DNA of 54,986 nt, from NCBI GenBank assembly GCA_947625475.1, contig CANQOL010000020.1:1-54986 (forward strand). Direction: 5' to 3'. Within the stretch, counting starts at the first letter, position 1. Each line of letters begins with the position of its first letter. The translations under genes were made by a program, and so were the position numbers. Origin of the DNA: an uncultured Acetatifactor sp. Lineage in GTDB: Bacteria; Bacillota; Clostridia; Lachnospirales; Lachnospiraceae. Shown one piece after another: positions 9,085 to 17,688 of this stretch. The notes beneath the pieces were generated by a model, which saw only the letters and a list, made by a program, of their open reading frames with translations, ran no database searches and was not told the origin of the DNA.

Positions 9085-10461
9085 CTACACCCCCGCCAGC
9101 ACGTCGAACACGCCGGCCAGGTTCAGTCTCCCGTACCCCCACTCCCGGTTGGGATAGGCGATGTCCGGGGACCGGGTCGCGCCCTTGATAAAGTAGTTGC
9201 GGATCTCCTTGCTCTCCAGAAGAGGGATATTGTCCTCCACCACAGACCACTGCATAAACAGGGCGATGGCTCCCGCCGTCATGGCGGCGGCCAGGCTGCC
9301 GCCCGTCCGCCTGCCGTAGGGGGTTGAGACATTGACCCCCGGGGCCGCGATGTCGGGCCGTATGAGGCCCATGCGGGAGTAGCCTCTGCCGGATTCCAGG
9401 GAGAAGCTGTTGTTTACGTCGTTGTAGAAGGTGACGCTGATCACGCCGAGAGCCATGGCGGGATCCGTCAGGGTGATGTAGGGGCTTGGCTCCAAAAAGT
9501 ACACCTCGGAGCTCAGAAAATCGGCGATGGGAAGCCAGATATTGAAGCTCCCGTTGTGGAGCTCCCCCACCCCGAAGACGCGCAGATTCCAGATGCCGGG
9601 AGTGGGATCCTCCACCCGCAGCACCATGAGCTGGGCCCCGGAGCCCGGCTCCACCAGAGTGCTCTGGACGGTAATCACCGTCCTCTCATAGATAAATCGG
9701 TATGTGTCGATCTGGTCGGTTCCCAGACGGACGGGCGGAATGGTCTCACCCCCCGGGGAGCGGATGGCAATATTGTAGGTGTCCGGCACATTGCCCCAGA
9801 ACTCCATGAGGAATCCCCTCTCGTTCTCTCCCACCCGCAGCTCTACATCCTGATAGCTGCCGCCGCGGCCGCTGGGAGCCAGGCTGCCCGCATAGTGGTG
9901 GGCGGAATTGCCCTCGTTCCCCCCGCAGACCACCACCCCCCGGCTGCGCCGAACGGCGATGTGGTTCAAATAGCCGGAGAGGAAGGAGCTGCCGCAGTGA
10001 TCCCCCATGCTGCTGCCCAGCCCCAGGCAGATCACCACCGGCCGGGAAAAAGGCACCGCAAAGGAATCCGCGTACTTGACCGCCAGCATAATGTCGCTCT
10101 CTTCATAGGCGGGAACCCCCTCCGGCACCAGGTAATACTCCCTCAGATACGGCTTGCACTCCTTGAGCTTTACCACCACGATATCCGCCTCCGGGGCCGC
10201 CCCGTTGAAGGCGTTCTCCCCCGTCAGTCTGCTTCCCGCCGCCACCGCCGCCATGGCGCTGCCGTGTCCGTTCTCATCCCGGGAGGGAACCAGCTCAAAG
10301 GGATCCTCGGCGCGGAGGGCTGCGTTGATCTCCGCCCTGGTGTACTCGCTGCCGTAGTACAGGCCCTCGGGGGGCCTGCCCTCCTGCACGGTCTGATCCC
10401 ATATGGCCAGGATCCGGCTGTCCCCGTTCTCATCCCGAAAGACGGGATCCGTGTAATCAAT
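9085..10461 (-). pseudogene. S8 subtilisin-like protease, C-terminal fragment
   Basis: This frame holds everything after the catalytic Asp box of a clostridial S8 (Csp-like) subtilase. It opens with IDYTDPVFRDENG, then has the catalytic His in ENGHGSAMAAVAAG, the oxyanion Asn in CGGNEGNS, and the catalytic Ser in GGSLAAAMTAG. The missing first part lies at 10958-11326 in another frame, beyond the Hpt segment. The only late start, GTG at 10389, would drop the conserved IDYTDP region, so no working protease is expected from this piece alone. The stop is at 9085. I give 10461 as the point where homology resumes, not as a start codon. Confidence 0.85.
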
Positions 10462-10499
10462 CCCCTCTCCCGCTGCATAGATGCAAAGCCGGCGTCCCT

Positions 10500-10853
10500 C
10501 TAGGCGATATAGCTCTTGATGCAGTCCATAATCTGCGTCTGTACCGGCTGAATATCCTTCAGGATCTGTCTCGCTTCCTCGGGCCTGCCCCCCCGCAGCA
10601 GATCCACCGCCTTCGTGTAAGCCTCGTAGAGGGGCGTCAGGGAAAGATTTCCTGTGGCTCCCTTGATGGAGTGGGTCACCTCGATGATGCCCGTCACATC
10701 CGAAGCGTCAAAATCCAGATCCACCGGCGTCTTTTCCATCATCTTGGGGAAGGTCTTCATCATCCTCTCATACAGGGGGGCGTTTCCCATAAAACGCTGC
10801 AGCCCTTCCTCCACATCCACTCCCAATCCTTTTAAATCGTCCAACAAACTCAT
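10500..10853 (-). CDS. Free-standing Hpt (histidine phosphotransfer) protein
   Basis: The start at 10853 (MSLLDDLKGLG) follows AGGAGAGGG at good spacing; the protein has 117 residues. The motif VTHSIKGATGNLS contains the phospho-acceptor His in an alpha-helical context typical of Hpt domains, and the rest is all-helical. Hpt proteins shuttle phosphate between the receiver of a hybrid kinase and the receiver of a response regulator. Both kinds of partner are present in the window (473-2647 and 7872-8975). The gene has its own promoter and lies inside the interrupted S8 protease gene. Confidence 0.88.
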   Translation of the reverse strand: MSLLDDLKGLGVDVEEGLQRFMGNAPLYERMMKTFPKMMEKTPVDLDFDASDVTGIIEVTHSIKGATGNLSLTPLYEAYTKAVDLLRGGRPEEARQILKDIQPVQTQIMDCIKSYIA

Positions 10854-10928
10854 ACTTGCGTCCCTCTCCTTCTGCAGGAAAACTTTTCCGGGCTCCGCTG
10901 TGCCAGAGCACCGCAACGTCCTGACGGA

Positions 10929-10957
10929 ATTATATCACAGGGCCGGACCGGTTGCAA
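10929..10957 (-). promoter_or_regulatory. Promoter of the Hpt gene
   Basis: On the minus strand TTGCAA (10957-10952) and TATAAT (10934-10929) are spaced by 17 bases, about 75 bases before the Hpt start. It lies wholly inside the inserted segment, which therefore can express the gene independently. Confidence 0.75.
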
Positions 10958-11326
10958 CTATTTTGCGCCCGCCCCCGTGTCAATCAAACACAGGACCACC
11001 CCCCGCCCTTTCAGGTTCAGGGGCGCATTTTGGACCCGCAGAATCCCGGAAGCGATCAGGCTGGAGGGATCGAAGGGAGCGGGCCCGGCGCCGTTTTGAG
11101 GGACGGGCGGCTCCTGCATCAGCCCGTAGAGCTTGGGGATATACTGGTACTGATAGGTGCTGGTCAAAATGTCCGGCACCCGGCTGCGGCTGGCATAGAT
11201 CACGGAATATTTGTCGTCCAGCGGGATGTAACACACATCATCCTCCGGGGTGACATACTGCTGCCCCGCAAAATCTATCACGCCGTCCGCATAATCGTTT
11301 GACAGGATCCTCTCTTTACAATCCAT
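10958..11326 (-). pseudogene. S8 subtilisin-like protease, N-terminal fragment
   Basis: The 122-residue frame starts MDCKERILSNDYAD, preceded by AGGTCA at usable spacing, and looks like the normal N-terminus of clostridial S8 proteases. It ends right after the catalytic Asp in GRGVVLCLIDTG, followed by three residues (AGAK-type tail) and a TAG stop that come from the inserted segment. The rest of the enzyme (His and Ser boxes) is at 9085-10461 in another frame. The fragment cannot be catalytic. Confidence 0.85.
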
Positions 11327-11457
11327 TTTCTGACCTATCCATATTCTTTCTCTTACTCTATGCAGAAACCGGCCGGAGGGAGCCTGGGAAAATCCCGGGC
11401 CCGCCCGGCCGGCCCTCTGCCGGGGAGCGCACTTTGCAGGACCTTTTGCGGCGCACC

Positions 11458-11522
11458 CTTGAGCAGATTCATGCTCAGCAGAATCTTGCTCAGCAGATTC
11501 CTGCTCAGCAGATTCCTGCTCA
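11458..11522. repeat. 15-bp tandem repeat, about 4 copies
   Basis: GCTCAGCAGATTCCT units at 11473-11487, 11488-11502 and 11503-11517, with degenerate flanking copies, lie between the P-ATPase stop and the S8 protease start. No gene is seen in the 207-base gap 11327-11533. Confidence 0.85.
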
Positions 11523-11533
11523 TAGTCAAATGC

Positions 11534-13405
11534 TCATCCCCTGTCGTAGAGGCACCGCACGGCGTTGAGCACCGCCAGAACCATCACGCCCACGTCGGCG
11601 AAGATGGCCAGCCACATGCCCGCAAGCCCCAGGGCCCCCAGCACCAGGCAGACCGCCTTCACTCCCAGAGCCAGGACAATGTTCTCGTACACGATCCGCA
11701 GGCACTTCCTGGCAATGCGCATGGCCACGGCGATCTTGCGGGGATCGTCGTCCATGAGCACAACATCCGCCGCCTCGATGGCCGCATCGGAGCCCAGGGC
11801 CCCCATGGCGATGCCGATATCCGCCCGGGAGAGAACCGGCGCGTCGTTGATGCCGTCCCCCACAAAGGCCAGGGTCCTGCCCGGGGTCTTCTCCTGCAGC
11901 AGACGCTCCACCTCCCGCACCTTATCCTCGGGAAGCAGCTGGGCGCGCACCTCGTCCACCCCCAGCTGGGCCGCCACCCTCCGGGCCACGTTTTCGGCGT
12001 CCCCGGTGAGCATGACAGTCTTTTTGACCCCCGCCTGCCCAAGGGCCTTCAGGGCGGGAGCCGCCTCCTCCTTGACCACATCGGAGATGACGATATAGCC
12101 GGCGTAGGCCCCGTCTATGGCCACATGCACCAGAGTGCCGTCCTCCCCGGGGTCCTCGGGGGAGATCCCCAAAAGCTCCATGAGCCTTGTGTTTCCCGCG
12201 GCCACCTGATGGTCCTTTACCACGGCCTTCACCCCGTGGCCGCCGATTTCCTCCACATCCCGCACCCGGCTCTCTTCTGCCGGCTTCCCCCAGGCCGCCA
12301 GCAGGCTCCTGCTGATGGGATGGCTGGAATAGCTCTCCGCACAGGCGGCGTACTCCAAAAGCTCCGCCTCCGTGCCGGGCCGGAGCGGACGGATCCCAGT
12401 CACCTGAAAGACCCCCTTGGTCAGGGTGCCCGTCTTGTCAAAGACCACGCAGGAGGTCTTGGCCAGGGCCTCCAGGTAGTTGGAGCCCTTGATCAGGATG
12501 CCCTTGGAGGAAGCGCTGCCGATCCCGCCGAAAAAGCTTAAGGGAATGGAGATCACCAGGGCGCATGGACAGCTGATGACCAAAAAGGTCAGGGCCCGGA
12601 TGATCCAGTCGCTCCAGAGGCACTCCCCGCCCAAAAGGAAGCGGATCACCAGAGGGGGGAGCAGGGCCAGCGCCAGGGCGGCAAAGCAGACCGCCGGGGT
12701 GTAATAATGGGCAAACTTGGTGATAAATTTTTCCGTCCTGGCCTTTTTCATGCTGGAATTTTCCACCAGATCCAGGATCTTGGAGACGGTGGACTCCCCA
12801 AACTCCCGGGTGGTCTCGATCTTCAGCAGGCCGGAAAGGTTCACGCAGCCGCTGATCACCTGGTCTCCCGGCCCGATTTCCCGAGGCAGGCTCTCCCCGG
12901 TCAGGGCGCTGGTATTTAAGGCAGAGCTCCCCTCCTTCACCTGTCCGTCGATAGGGATCTTCTCCCCGGGGCGCACCCAGATCACCCCTCCCACAGGCAC
13001 CTCATCCGGATCCACCTGAACCAGGCTCCCGTCCTCCCCCTCTATGTTGGCGTAATCCGGGCGGATATCCATGAGGCTGGCGATGCTGCGGCGGCTCTTG
13101 CCCACGGCGCAGCTCTGGAACAGCTCTCCGATCTGGTAAAAGAGCATCACCGCCGTCCCCTCCGCGTACTCTCCCAGCAGGAAAGCCCCCACGGTAGCCA
13201 CCGCCATCAGAAAGTTTTCGTCAAAGATCTCCCTGTGCCAGACGCCCAGGGCGGCCTTGCGCAGAATATCCCAGCCGATAATCAGATAAGGGATCAGGTA
13301 GAGGACCCCCCTGATCCACCCCTCCAGGGGCAGAAGGGCCAGGACGATCACAAAAATCCCAGAGATCAGGATGCGCGCCAGCACCCTTTTTTGCTTCTTT
13401 GTCAT
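11534..13405 (-). CDS. Heavy-metal P1B-type ATPase (Zn/Cd type)
   Basis: The 623-residue protein has TGES (169-172) in the actuator domain, the metal-binding CPC in membrane helix 6 (279-281), the phosphorylated Asp323 in DKTGTLT, the GDGINDAP hinge and an Asp in the last helix region (FADVGVMVL). The CPC plus this Asp are features of Zn2+/Cd2+/Co2+ exporters of the ZntA/CadA group. Unlike most of these it has no N-terminal HMA domain; a separate HMA protein is encoded just upstream (13418-13639). The two genes form an operon behind an ArsR-type operator, so metal-induced expression is likely. Confidence 0.93.
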   Translation of the reverse strand: MTKKQKRVLARILISGIFVIVLALLPLEGWIRGVLYLIPYLIIGWDILRKAALGVWHREIFDENFLMAVATVGAFLLGEYAEGTAVMLFYQIGELFQSCAVGKSRRSIASLMDIRPDYANIEGEDGSLVQVDPDEVPVGGVIWVRPGEKIPIDGQVKEGSSALNTSALTGESLPREIGPGDQVISGCVNLSGLLKIETTREFGESTVSKILDLVENSSMKKARTEKFITKFAHYYTPAVCFAALALALLPPLVIRFLLGGECLWSDWIIRALTFLVISCPCALVISIPLSFFGGIGSASSKGILIKGSNYLEALAKTSCVVFDKTGTLTKGVFQVTGIRPLRPGTEAELLEYAACAESYSSHPISRSLLAAWGKPAEESRVRDVEEIGGHGVKAVVKDHQVAAGNTRLMELLGISPEDPGEDGTLVHVAIDGAYAGYIVISDVVKEEAAPALKALGQAGVKKTVMLTGDAENVARRVAAQLGVDEVRAQLLPEDKVREVERLLQEKTPGRTLAFVGDGINDAPVLSRADIGIAMGALGSDAAIEAADVVLMDDDPRKIAVAMRIARKCLRIVYENIVLALGVKAVCLVLGALGLAGMWLAIFADVGVMVLAVLNAVRCLYDRG

Positions 13406-13417
13406 ATCCGCCGCCTC

Positions 13418-13639
13418 CTAGTTATAGTAGATCTCGCAGTCCGATTCCACCTTTTTGCAGGCCTTCTCCACCTTCTTCATGACAGCCTTCTCATCGGCTC
13501 CCTCCGCAAAGCTCACCGTCATCTTCTGGGCCATAAAGCTCACCGCGGCGTCCGCTACGCCCTCCACCTTCCTGGCAGCTTCCTCCATCTTCAGGGCGCA
13601 GGCCGCGCAGTCCACCTCGATCTTGTACTTTTTATTCAT
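13418..13639 (-). CDS. Small HMA-domain metal-binding protein
   Basis: The start at 13639 (MNKKYKIEVD) follows GGGAGG. The 73-residue protein has the ferredoxin-like HMA pattern with the metal site CAAC near residue 11 (the usual GMTC start is replaced by VDCAACA). It is 12 bases upstream of the P-ATPase and probably feeds metal to it, acting as the N-terminal domain the ATPase lacks. A copper chaperone role is possible in principle, but the partner ATPase is of Zn/Cd type. Confidence 0.88.
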   Translation of the reverse strand: MNKKYKIEVDCAACALKMEEAARKVEGVADAAVSFMAQKMTVSFAEGADEKAVMKKVEKACKKVESDCEIYYN

Positions 13640-13703
13640 GGAAATCTCCCTCCCGGACGGGCGCCCGCCTTCCGCCGAAGAAGGGCAGCCCTTTCTTTTT
13701 ATT

Positions 13704-13723
13704 ATATGAACCATTGTTCATAT
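13704..13723 (-). promoter_or_regulatory. ArsR/SmtB-type operator
   Basis: A perfect 8-bp inverted repeat, ATATGAAC and GTTCATAT with a 4-base centre, matches the operator style of CadC/CzrA/SmtB metal-sensing repressors. It sits between the promoter and the HMA gene. No arsR-type gene is visible in the window, so the repressor would act in trans. Confidence 0.7.
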
Positions 13724-13727
13724 GTTT

Positions 13728-13755
13728 ATATTAGCACGTTCTGGGGATTTGTCAA
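13728..13755 (-). promoter_or_regulatory. Promoter of the HMA/P-ATPase operon
   Basis: On the minus strand TTGACA (13755-13750) is followed after 16 bases by TAATAT (13733-13728). The ArsR-type palindrome lies immediately downstream, where it would cover the transcription start. Confidence 0.65.
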
Positions 13756-13759
13756 GGGG

Positions 13760-14340
13760 ATTTTCACCCTCTTGCTATTTTTTCTGTAATCCTTTCTGTC
13801 AAGGTAGAAAAGCTATCAGAAAAACTTTATAATGATTTTGAAAAACGTGTGACGCATTGGGCAATTCTCCAGTGCAATAGGGCAAAAAGCGATTAAATGA
13901 CGGCAATCCGCTAATCTGCCGGATCCCCCTGCGCGAAATAATCAAAAAGGGAATGTATTTCTGATACTTCCTTTCCTGATTTTGGGTACAAAAACTGCTG
14001 TAAAATGTTCGATTTACAACAGTTTGGTTTCGTGTCTGTTCAGTTGTTTTTGGATAGAACTATCCGTATGCTATTGTGGCAAATCTGCGGATAGAGGTCA
14101 AAGACTGGCAGAGAAAAATAAAAAGAAACTTAAAGAGGGTTAGGGACGCCTTCCTATGGAAATTTCATCATACGGATGGTAGGGCGTATAGGGAAATCGC
14201 CTATGTGTCCGGACATAGGCAGTGCTTGCTATTCTACCCTCGACACTCCCGGAGGGTGTGTCGATAAGCGCTTGATAACATTCTGAAGATGAAGTATACT
14301 ATCACCGGCATTGTTAAAAAAAGTAGAAAGCAGGGAAGAT
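13760..14340. other. Gene-poor junction into the AT-rich island, with several hairpins
   Basis: Composition becomes clearly more AT-rich here. I see no convincing gene. A 63-residue frame at 14076-14267 has no good ribosome site and no recognisable motif, and a 29-codon frame at 14005-14094 also lacks one. Inverted repeats occur at 13992-14025 (13-bp arms, one mismatch), 14052-14065 (GGATAG/CTATCC), 14199-14220 (7-bp arms) and 14241-14263 (10-bp arms, one mismatch). The last two lie 80-140 bases before the LytTR regulator and may be leader or operator structures. Confidence 0.6.
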
Positions 14341-15069
14341 ATGTATAGGATAGGAATATGTGACGATGATAAAGTTTTATGTTCCTTGCTGGAGGAACAG
14401 CTTCAAGAGCTTTCTGCGGAAATTTCAGTAAAGTTTGAAATCGAAGTATGGTATAGCGGAGAGGGCCTTGAGAGGGATTTGAAAAAAGGGGAAGAACTAG
14501 ATATTCTCTTTCTCGATATTGAGTTATTGCAGAAAAATGGGATTGAGGTGGGTGCTTTCATTCGTGATGAGATGGGAGATACGGATACACACATTGTTTA
14601 TATTTCTTCGAAACAGAGTTATGCGATGGAACTTTTTAAAATGCAGCCGCTGGAATTTCTTGTAAAGCCAATTTCCGGTTTCAGGCTAAAGGAAGTGATT
14701 GAACGGAGCATGAAGCGAAAAAAGTATGCGGAAAGCTTTTTTGAATATCAGAAGGGAGGGCAGATTTTTCGTATTCCTGTCAAAAAAATCCTGTATTTTA
14801 TGAGTATGGATAAAAAAATTCTAATGATTAAACAGGAAGGACAGGAAGATTTTTATGGGAAGTTAAAGGTAATCATGGAGCAGCTTCCGTCAGATTTTTT
14901 AATGATACATCAATCTTATATCATACATCAGGAATATGTGAGCGAGTATTCCTATGAAAGCGTCAGGATGATGAATGGGGATGTCCTAAGTATCAGTAAA
15001 CCGTATCGGAAAGAAGTCAGGGCAGAGATTAAACGATATTTGAAAGAGAAAATGCACAATGTATTATAA
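14341..15069 (+). CDS. LytTR-family response regulator
   Basis: The start at 14341 (MYRIGICDDD) is preferred to an upstream TTG because the receiver domain begins there. The protein has 242 residues: a receiver (about 1-120) with ICDDD and the phospho-Asp in DILFLDIEL, and a LytTR DNA-binding domain (about 140-240) with HQSYIIHQEYV. AgrA/ComE-like regulators of this type are usually driven by GHKL kinases, and the next gene encodes one, overlapping by 11 bases. Likely targets are the lipoprotein-ABC operon downstream (inference from adjacency). Confidence 0.93.
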   Translation: MYRIGICDDDKVLCSLLEEQLQELSAEISVKFEIEVWYSGEGLERDLKKGEELDILFLDIELLQKNGIEVGAFIRDEMGDTDTHIVYISSKQSYAMELFKMQPLEFLVKPISGFRLKEVIERSMKRKKYAESFFEYQKGGQIFRIPVKKILYFMSMDKKILMIKQEGQEDFYGKLKVIMEQLPSDFLMIHQSYIIHQEYVSEYSYESVRMMNGDVLSISKPYRKEVRAEIKRYLKEKMHNVL

Positions 15070-16321
15070 GATACTTTATGAATGGATTGAAATTTTAATT
15101 GTTAATATTTTGCATACAGCGTTGCTGAAGAAGGTGTTGGATACCTTTCTGACCATAAGAAATAAAAAGTCAATTTTGTCGAAAATTATTTTTGGGGGAT
15201 ACTATGTGCTGACAACAGTTGCCTACGGAGCGTTTCATACCTCATTTCTTTATGAATTATGCAGTCTGGCGGGCATTCTTGTCACAGTGTGTTTTTATTG
15301 TGCAGCGTATGAAAAGAAAGCTTGGATTTGTATGATTTTTTTCTGCATAGATACAGGCTGTTGGGGAATGATTTCCTGCGCCGGATTAGAAGAGATTGTA
15401 ATGCAGCAAAGCGCAGCCCAGGCCTTACTTTTGTTAGTCTGTGTAATTCTCGTCTGCCATATTTTTGATTCAAAAGAGTATCGGGAATCTGTGCTTGATA
15501 AAAGGCAGATGTTTTTACTGGTTGTGATTCCGATGTTGAGTGTGGCAGCGTTTTGGATGTTGATGTATAAGAGCGCTGCTGGATTAGTTTCAGTATTTTT
15601 GTGCGCTGTAATTGTGGCTCTTAATTTGTGTGTATTTTGTCTGTGCCATATTCTGTTCAAAAATTATGTGCAGTTAAGGGAACAGGATATTTATAAACAA
15701 CAGACATTTGCGTACCAGAACCAGTTAGAAGTGATTATGGAGTCCCAGAGCCGCATCCGGTCGCTAAAGCATGACATGAAAAACCATGTGATGGCATTGC
15801 AGGGATTGGCAAAGGGAAAGAAAACGGAGGAAATGACAGCGTATCTTTCTTCCATGCAGGAATTTATGCAGAATCCGTCAGAGTATGTGTATACTGGGAA
15901 CGAGGCATTGGACAGCCTGTTGAATTTCAAGCTGCAAAGTGCGAAGGAAACACTGAAAAAAGTGGAAATAGACATTGTGCTTCCAGAGAAAATGAAACTG
16001 CGTTCTTTTGATTTTAATGTGATTGTCGGAAATCTTCTGGATAATGCGATAGCATCATCTATACAGACAGATGAACAGTATTTGAAACTCCGTATGCGAA
16101 TGGGAAATGGCGTTTTGTTCCTATATATGGTAAATAGCTGTCTGGGAATCCCGGAAGGGGTATGTGAGTTACGGAAACTCTCGGAAAAATCTGCCTTCGG
16201 GCATGGAATAGGATTAGGAAATATCCAAAGAATTGTGGAGAAGTATCATGGCGATATAGAAATGCGTTGTGAAGACAGTCATATGGAAACAGATATCATG
16301 TTATATATGAAAGATTTATAA
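15059..16321 (+). CDS. GHKL-domain sensor histidine kinase (AgrC-like)
   Basis: The 420-residue protein begins with six or so membrane segments (about 1-200). The phospho-acceptor His lies in SLKHDMKNHV, then a GHKL ATPase domain has the N-box LLDNAIAS and the glycine box GHGIGLGNI. The gene overlaps the LytTR regulator by 11 bases, so translation is probably coupled. AgrC-like kinases often sense peptides, but no precursor peptide gene or AgrB-like protease is seen nearby. A strong terminator follows. Confidence 0.92.
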   Translation: MYYKILYEWIEILIVNILHTALLKKVLDTFLTIRNKKSILSKIIFGGYYVLTTVAYGAFHTSFLYELCSLAGILVTVCFYCAAYEKKAWICMIFFCIDTGCWGMISCAGLEEIVMQQSAAQALLLLVCVILVCHIFDSKEYRESVLDKRQMFLLVVIPMLSVAAFWMLMYKSAAGLVSVFLCAVIVALNLCVFCLCHILFKNYVQLREQDIYKQQTFAYQNQLEVIMESQSRIRSLKHDMKNHVMALQGLAKGKKTEEMTAYLSSMQEFMQNPSEYVYTGNEALDSLLNFKLQSAKETLKKVEIDIVLPEKMKLRSFDFNVIVGNLLDNAIASSIQTDEQYLKLRMRMGNGVLFLYMVNSCLGIPEGVCELRKLSEKSAFGHGIGLGNIQRIVEKYHGDIEMRCEDSHMETDIMLYMKDL

Positions 16322-16329
16322 ATACCGGG

Positions 16330-16358
16330 AGCTGCCATGTGTGCATGGCAGCTTTTTT
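16330..16358 (+). terminator. Terminator after the two-component genes
   Basis: A perfect 10-bp stem (AGCTGCCATG, 16330-16339, with CATGGCAGCT, 16344-16353), a 4-base loop and a T-tract follow the kinase stop. It separates the two-component operon from the lipoprotein-ABC operon. Confidence 0.9.
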
Positions 16359-16495
16359 AGAACATGGCGTGATTTACCTTTAGGCTGATTTCGGAAAAAA
16401 TGTGGTAGAATTTCGCCAGAATCAGGGAAAGCAGAGAAAGAAGCGTATAATTATGGCATAACCCATATGAGAAACATACAGGAGGTATATACAGA

Positions 16496-17686
16496 ATGAA
16501 AATAAGGTTATCAAGTGTATTTATAACAACAATATTGGGAATTTGTACTTTGACAGGCTGCCAGAATGCGCCGGAAGTATCTGCGGACAGTGATGTATAT
16601 CGCGCAAAAAGCGCATTGGAAAGCGAGGTGGAAAATATTGCATCTGAGAAATCTGATATGAATACGGCAGAAGCCGGAGAAATGATGAAGGAAAGATATG
16701 ATGCTTTGGTTGGAACAGAGGAAAACGGTATCTGGATATGTGCGGGGATTGAGACGGTACCGCAGACAGTCCAGACATTGACTTTACGGGAACGAGATGA
16801 TTTTGATGAAGTAAAATTGAAAGAATTGCTTGGCAGTGAAAACGTGAGGGATATTACGGCGGAATATCTTGAGCAGCAGGGAAAAGAGTTGAATGAACTG
16901 GACGAAGATGAGAAGCCGAAAGAATTTCCGCATTTGGGCGATGATACTTTTTTAATTCTTTCAGATGGTCAAAAAGAGGCCTCTTTTAAATGGAATACAT
17001 GTGTAAGTTATGAGAACGAGGACTTGAAGCAAAAATGCTCTCAAATTTATAAAGTGGCACCGGAAATTGATATTACAAGAAATGGAGAAAGCACTTCCGC
17101 GAAATTTTCATTGGATCATGCAGAAGAAATGCTTTTGGAAAAGCTGGCGGTGCTGGACGAAACAGGCATTTATCCTGCTCAGATTTATTATTACGAACTT
17201 GACGATACAGCGTTTTATAGAATGGATTTTTCACCTATATATGAGGGAATTGGCGTTGCAAACGAGTTTGGACAGTGGCGTTATGGAGAGGTTCTGCCGA
17301 TGGGAACCGCATGGGTTACAGAAGAAGGCGTAGCATCAATGGATTTGGGTTATAACGGCGGCTATTGCGGTAAAATTACAGAACAATCGGAAAACAGAAT
17401 TATGACATTCTCGCAGGTAACAGAGGTTTTGTCAGCATATTTGAAAAGCGGTACGCTTTGGGGAAATTCAGAAGCAAAGCTGACAGAGGTGGAATTGGTA
17501 TATTACCCGATTTTTCAGGATTCGGAATTGCGTTTAACACCGTCATGGCATATTTTTGTTCCGTTAGATTATATGATAGACGCGTTGGATTCAGGCGATG
17601 CGATATGGCAGAAAGTGTTTGAGGAAGGTGCAGCGTGGAATATCTATCTGGATGCTGTGACAGGAGAATTGATAAAGGTGGAATAA
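16496..17686 (+). CDS. Lipoprotein of unknown function, ABC-operon partner
   Basis: The 396-residue protein starts after AGGAGG and has a lipoprotein signal peptide ending in the lipobox LTGC (Cys22), so it should be anchored outside the membrane. The mature part is rich in Glu and Asp with no domain I can name for sure; it resembles DUF6034-type lipoproteins found next to LytTR and ABC genes in Lachnospiraceae (tentative). The next gene starts two bases after its stop. It could bind the compound or peptide handled by the transporter, or sense it. Confidence 0.85.
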   Translation: MKIRLSSVFITTILGICTLTGCQNAPEVSADSDVYRAKSALESEVENIASEKSDMNTAEAGEMMKERYDALVGTEENGIWICAGIETVPQTVQTLTLRERDDFDEVKLKELLGSENVRDITAEYLEQQGKELNELDEDEKPKEFPHLGDDTFLILSDGQKEASFKWNTCVSYENEDLKQKCSQIYKVAPEIDITRNGESTSAKFSLDHAEEMLLEKLAVLDETGIYPAQIYYYELDDTAFYRMDFSPIYEGIGVANEFGQWRYGEVLPMGTAWVTEEGVASMDLGYNGGYCGKITEQSENRIMTFSQVTEVLSAYLKSGTLWGNSEAKLTEVELVYYPIFQDSELRLTPSWHIFVPLDYMIDALDSGDAIWQKVFEEGAAWNIYLDAVTGELIKVE

Positions 17687-17688
17687 CA

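Larger units (their letters stand above)
10462..10972 (-). other. 511-bp segment interrupting the S8 protease gene
   Basis: Removing 10462-10972 joins the two protease frames exactly and restores LIDTGIDYTDP, the expected Asp box. The segment is bordered by G-runs on the minus strand (GGGGG at 10976-10972, GGGG at 10465-10462) that could be a short target duplication. It carries a promoter, a ribosome site and a complete Hpt gene. I see no transposase and no clear terminal inverted repeats, so the mechanism is unknown. An assembly error is the main alternative. Confidence 0.7.

Noticed and set aside
14005..14094. 29-codon hydrophobic frame as a possible signal peptide gene for the AgrC-like kinase
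   Set aside because: It has no ribosome site and starts inside a hairpin loop, and no leader or double-Gly motif is visible.
14076..14267. 63-residue frame before the LytTR regulator
   Set aside because: No recognisable family, no good ribosome site, and overlaps the hairpin region.
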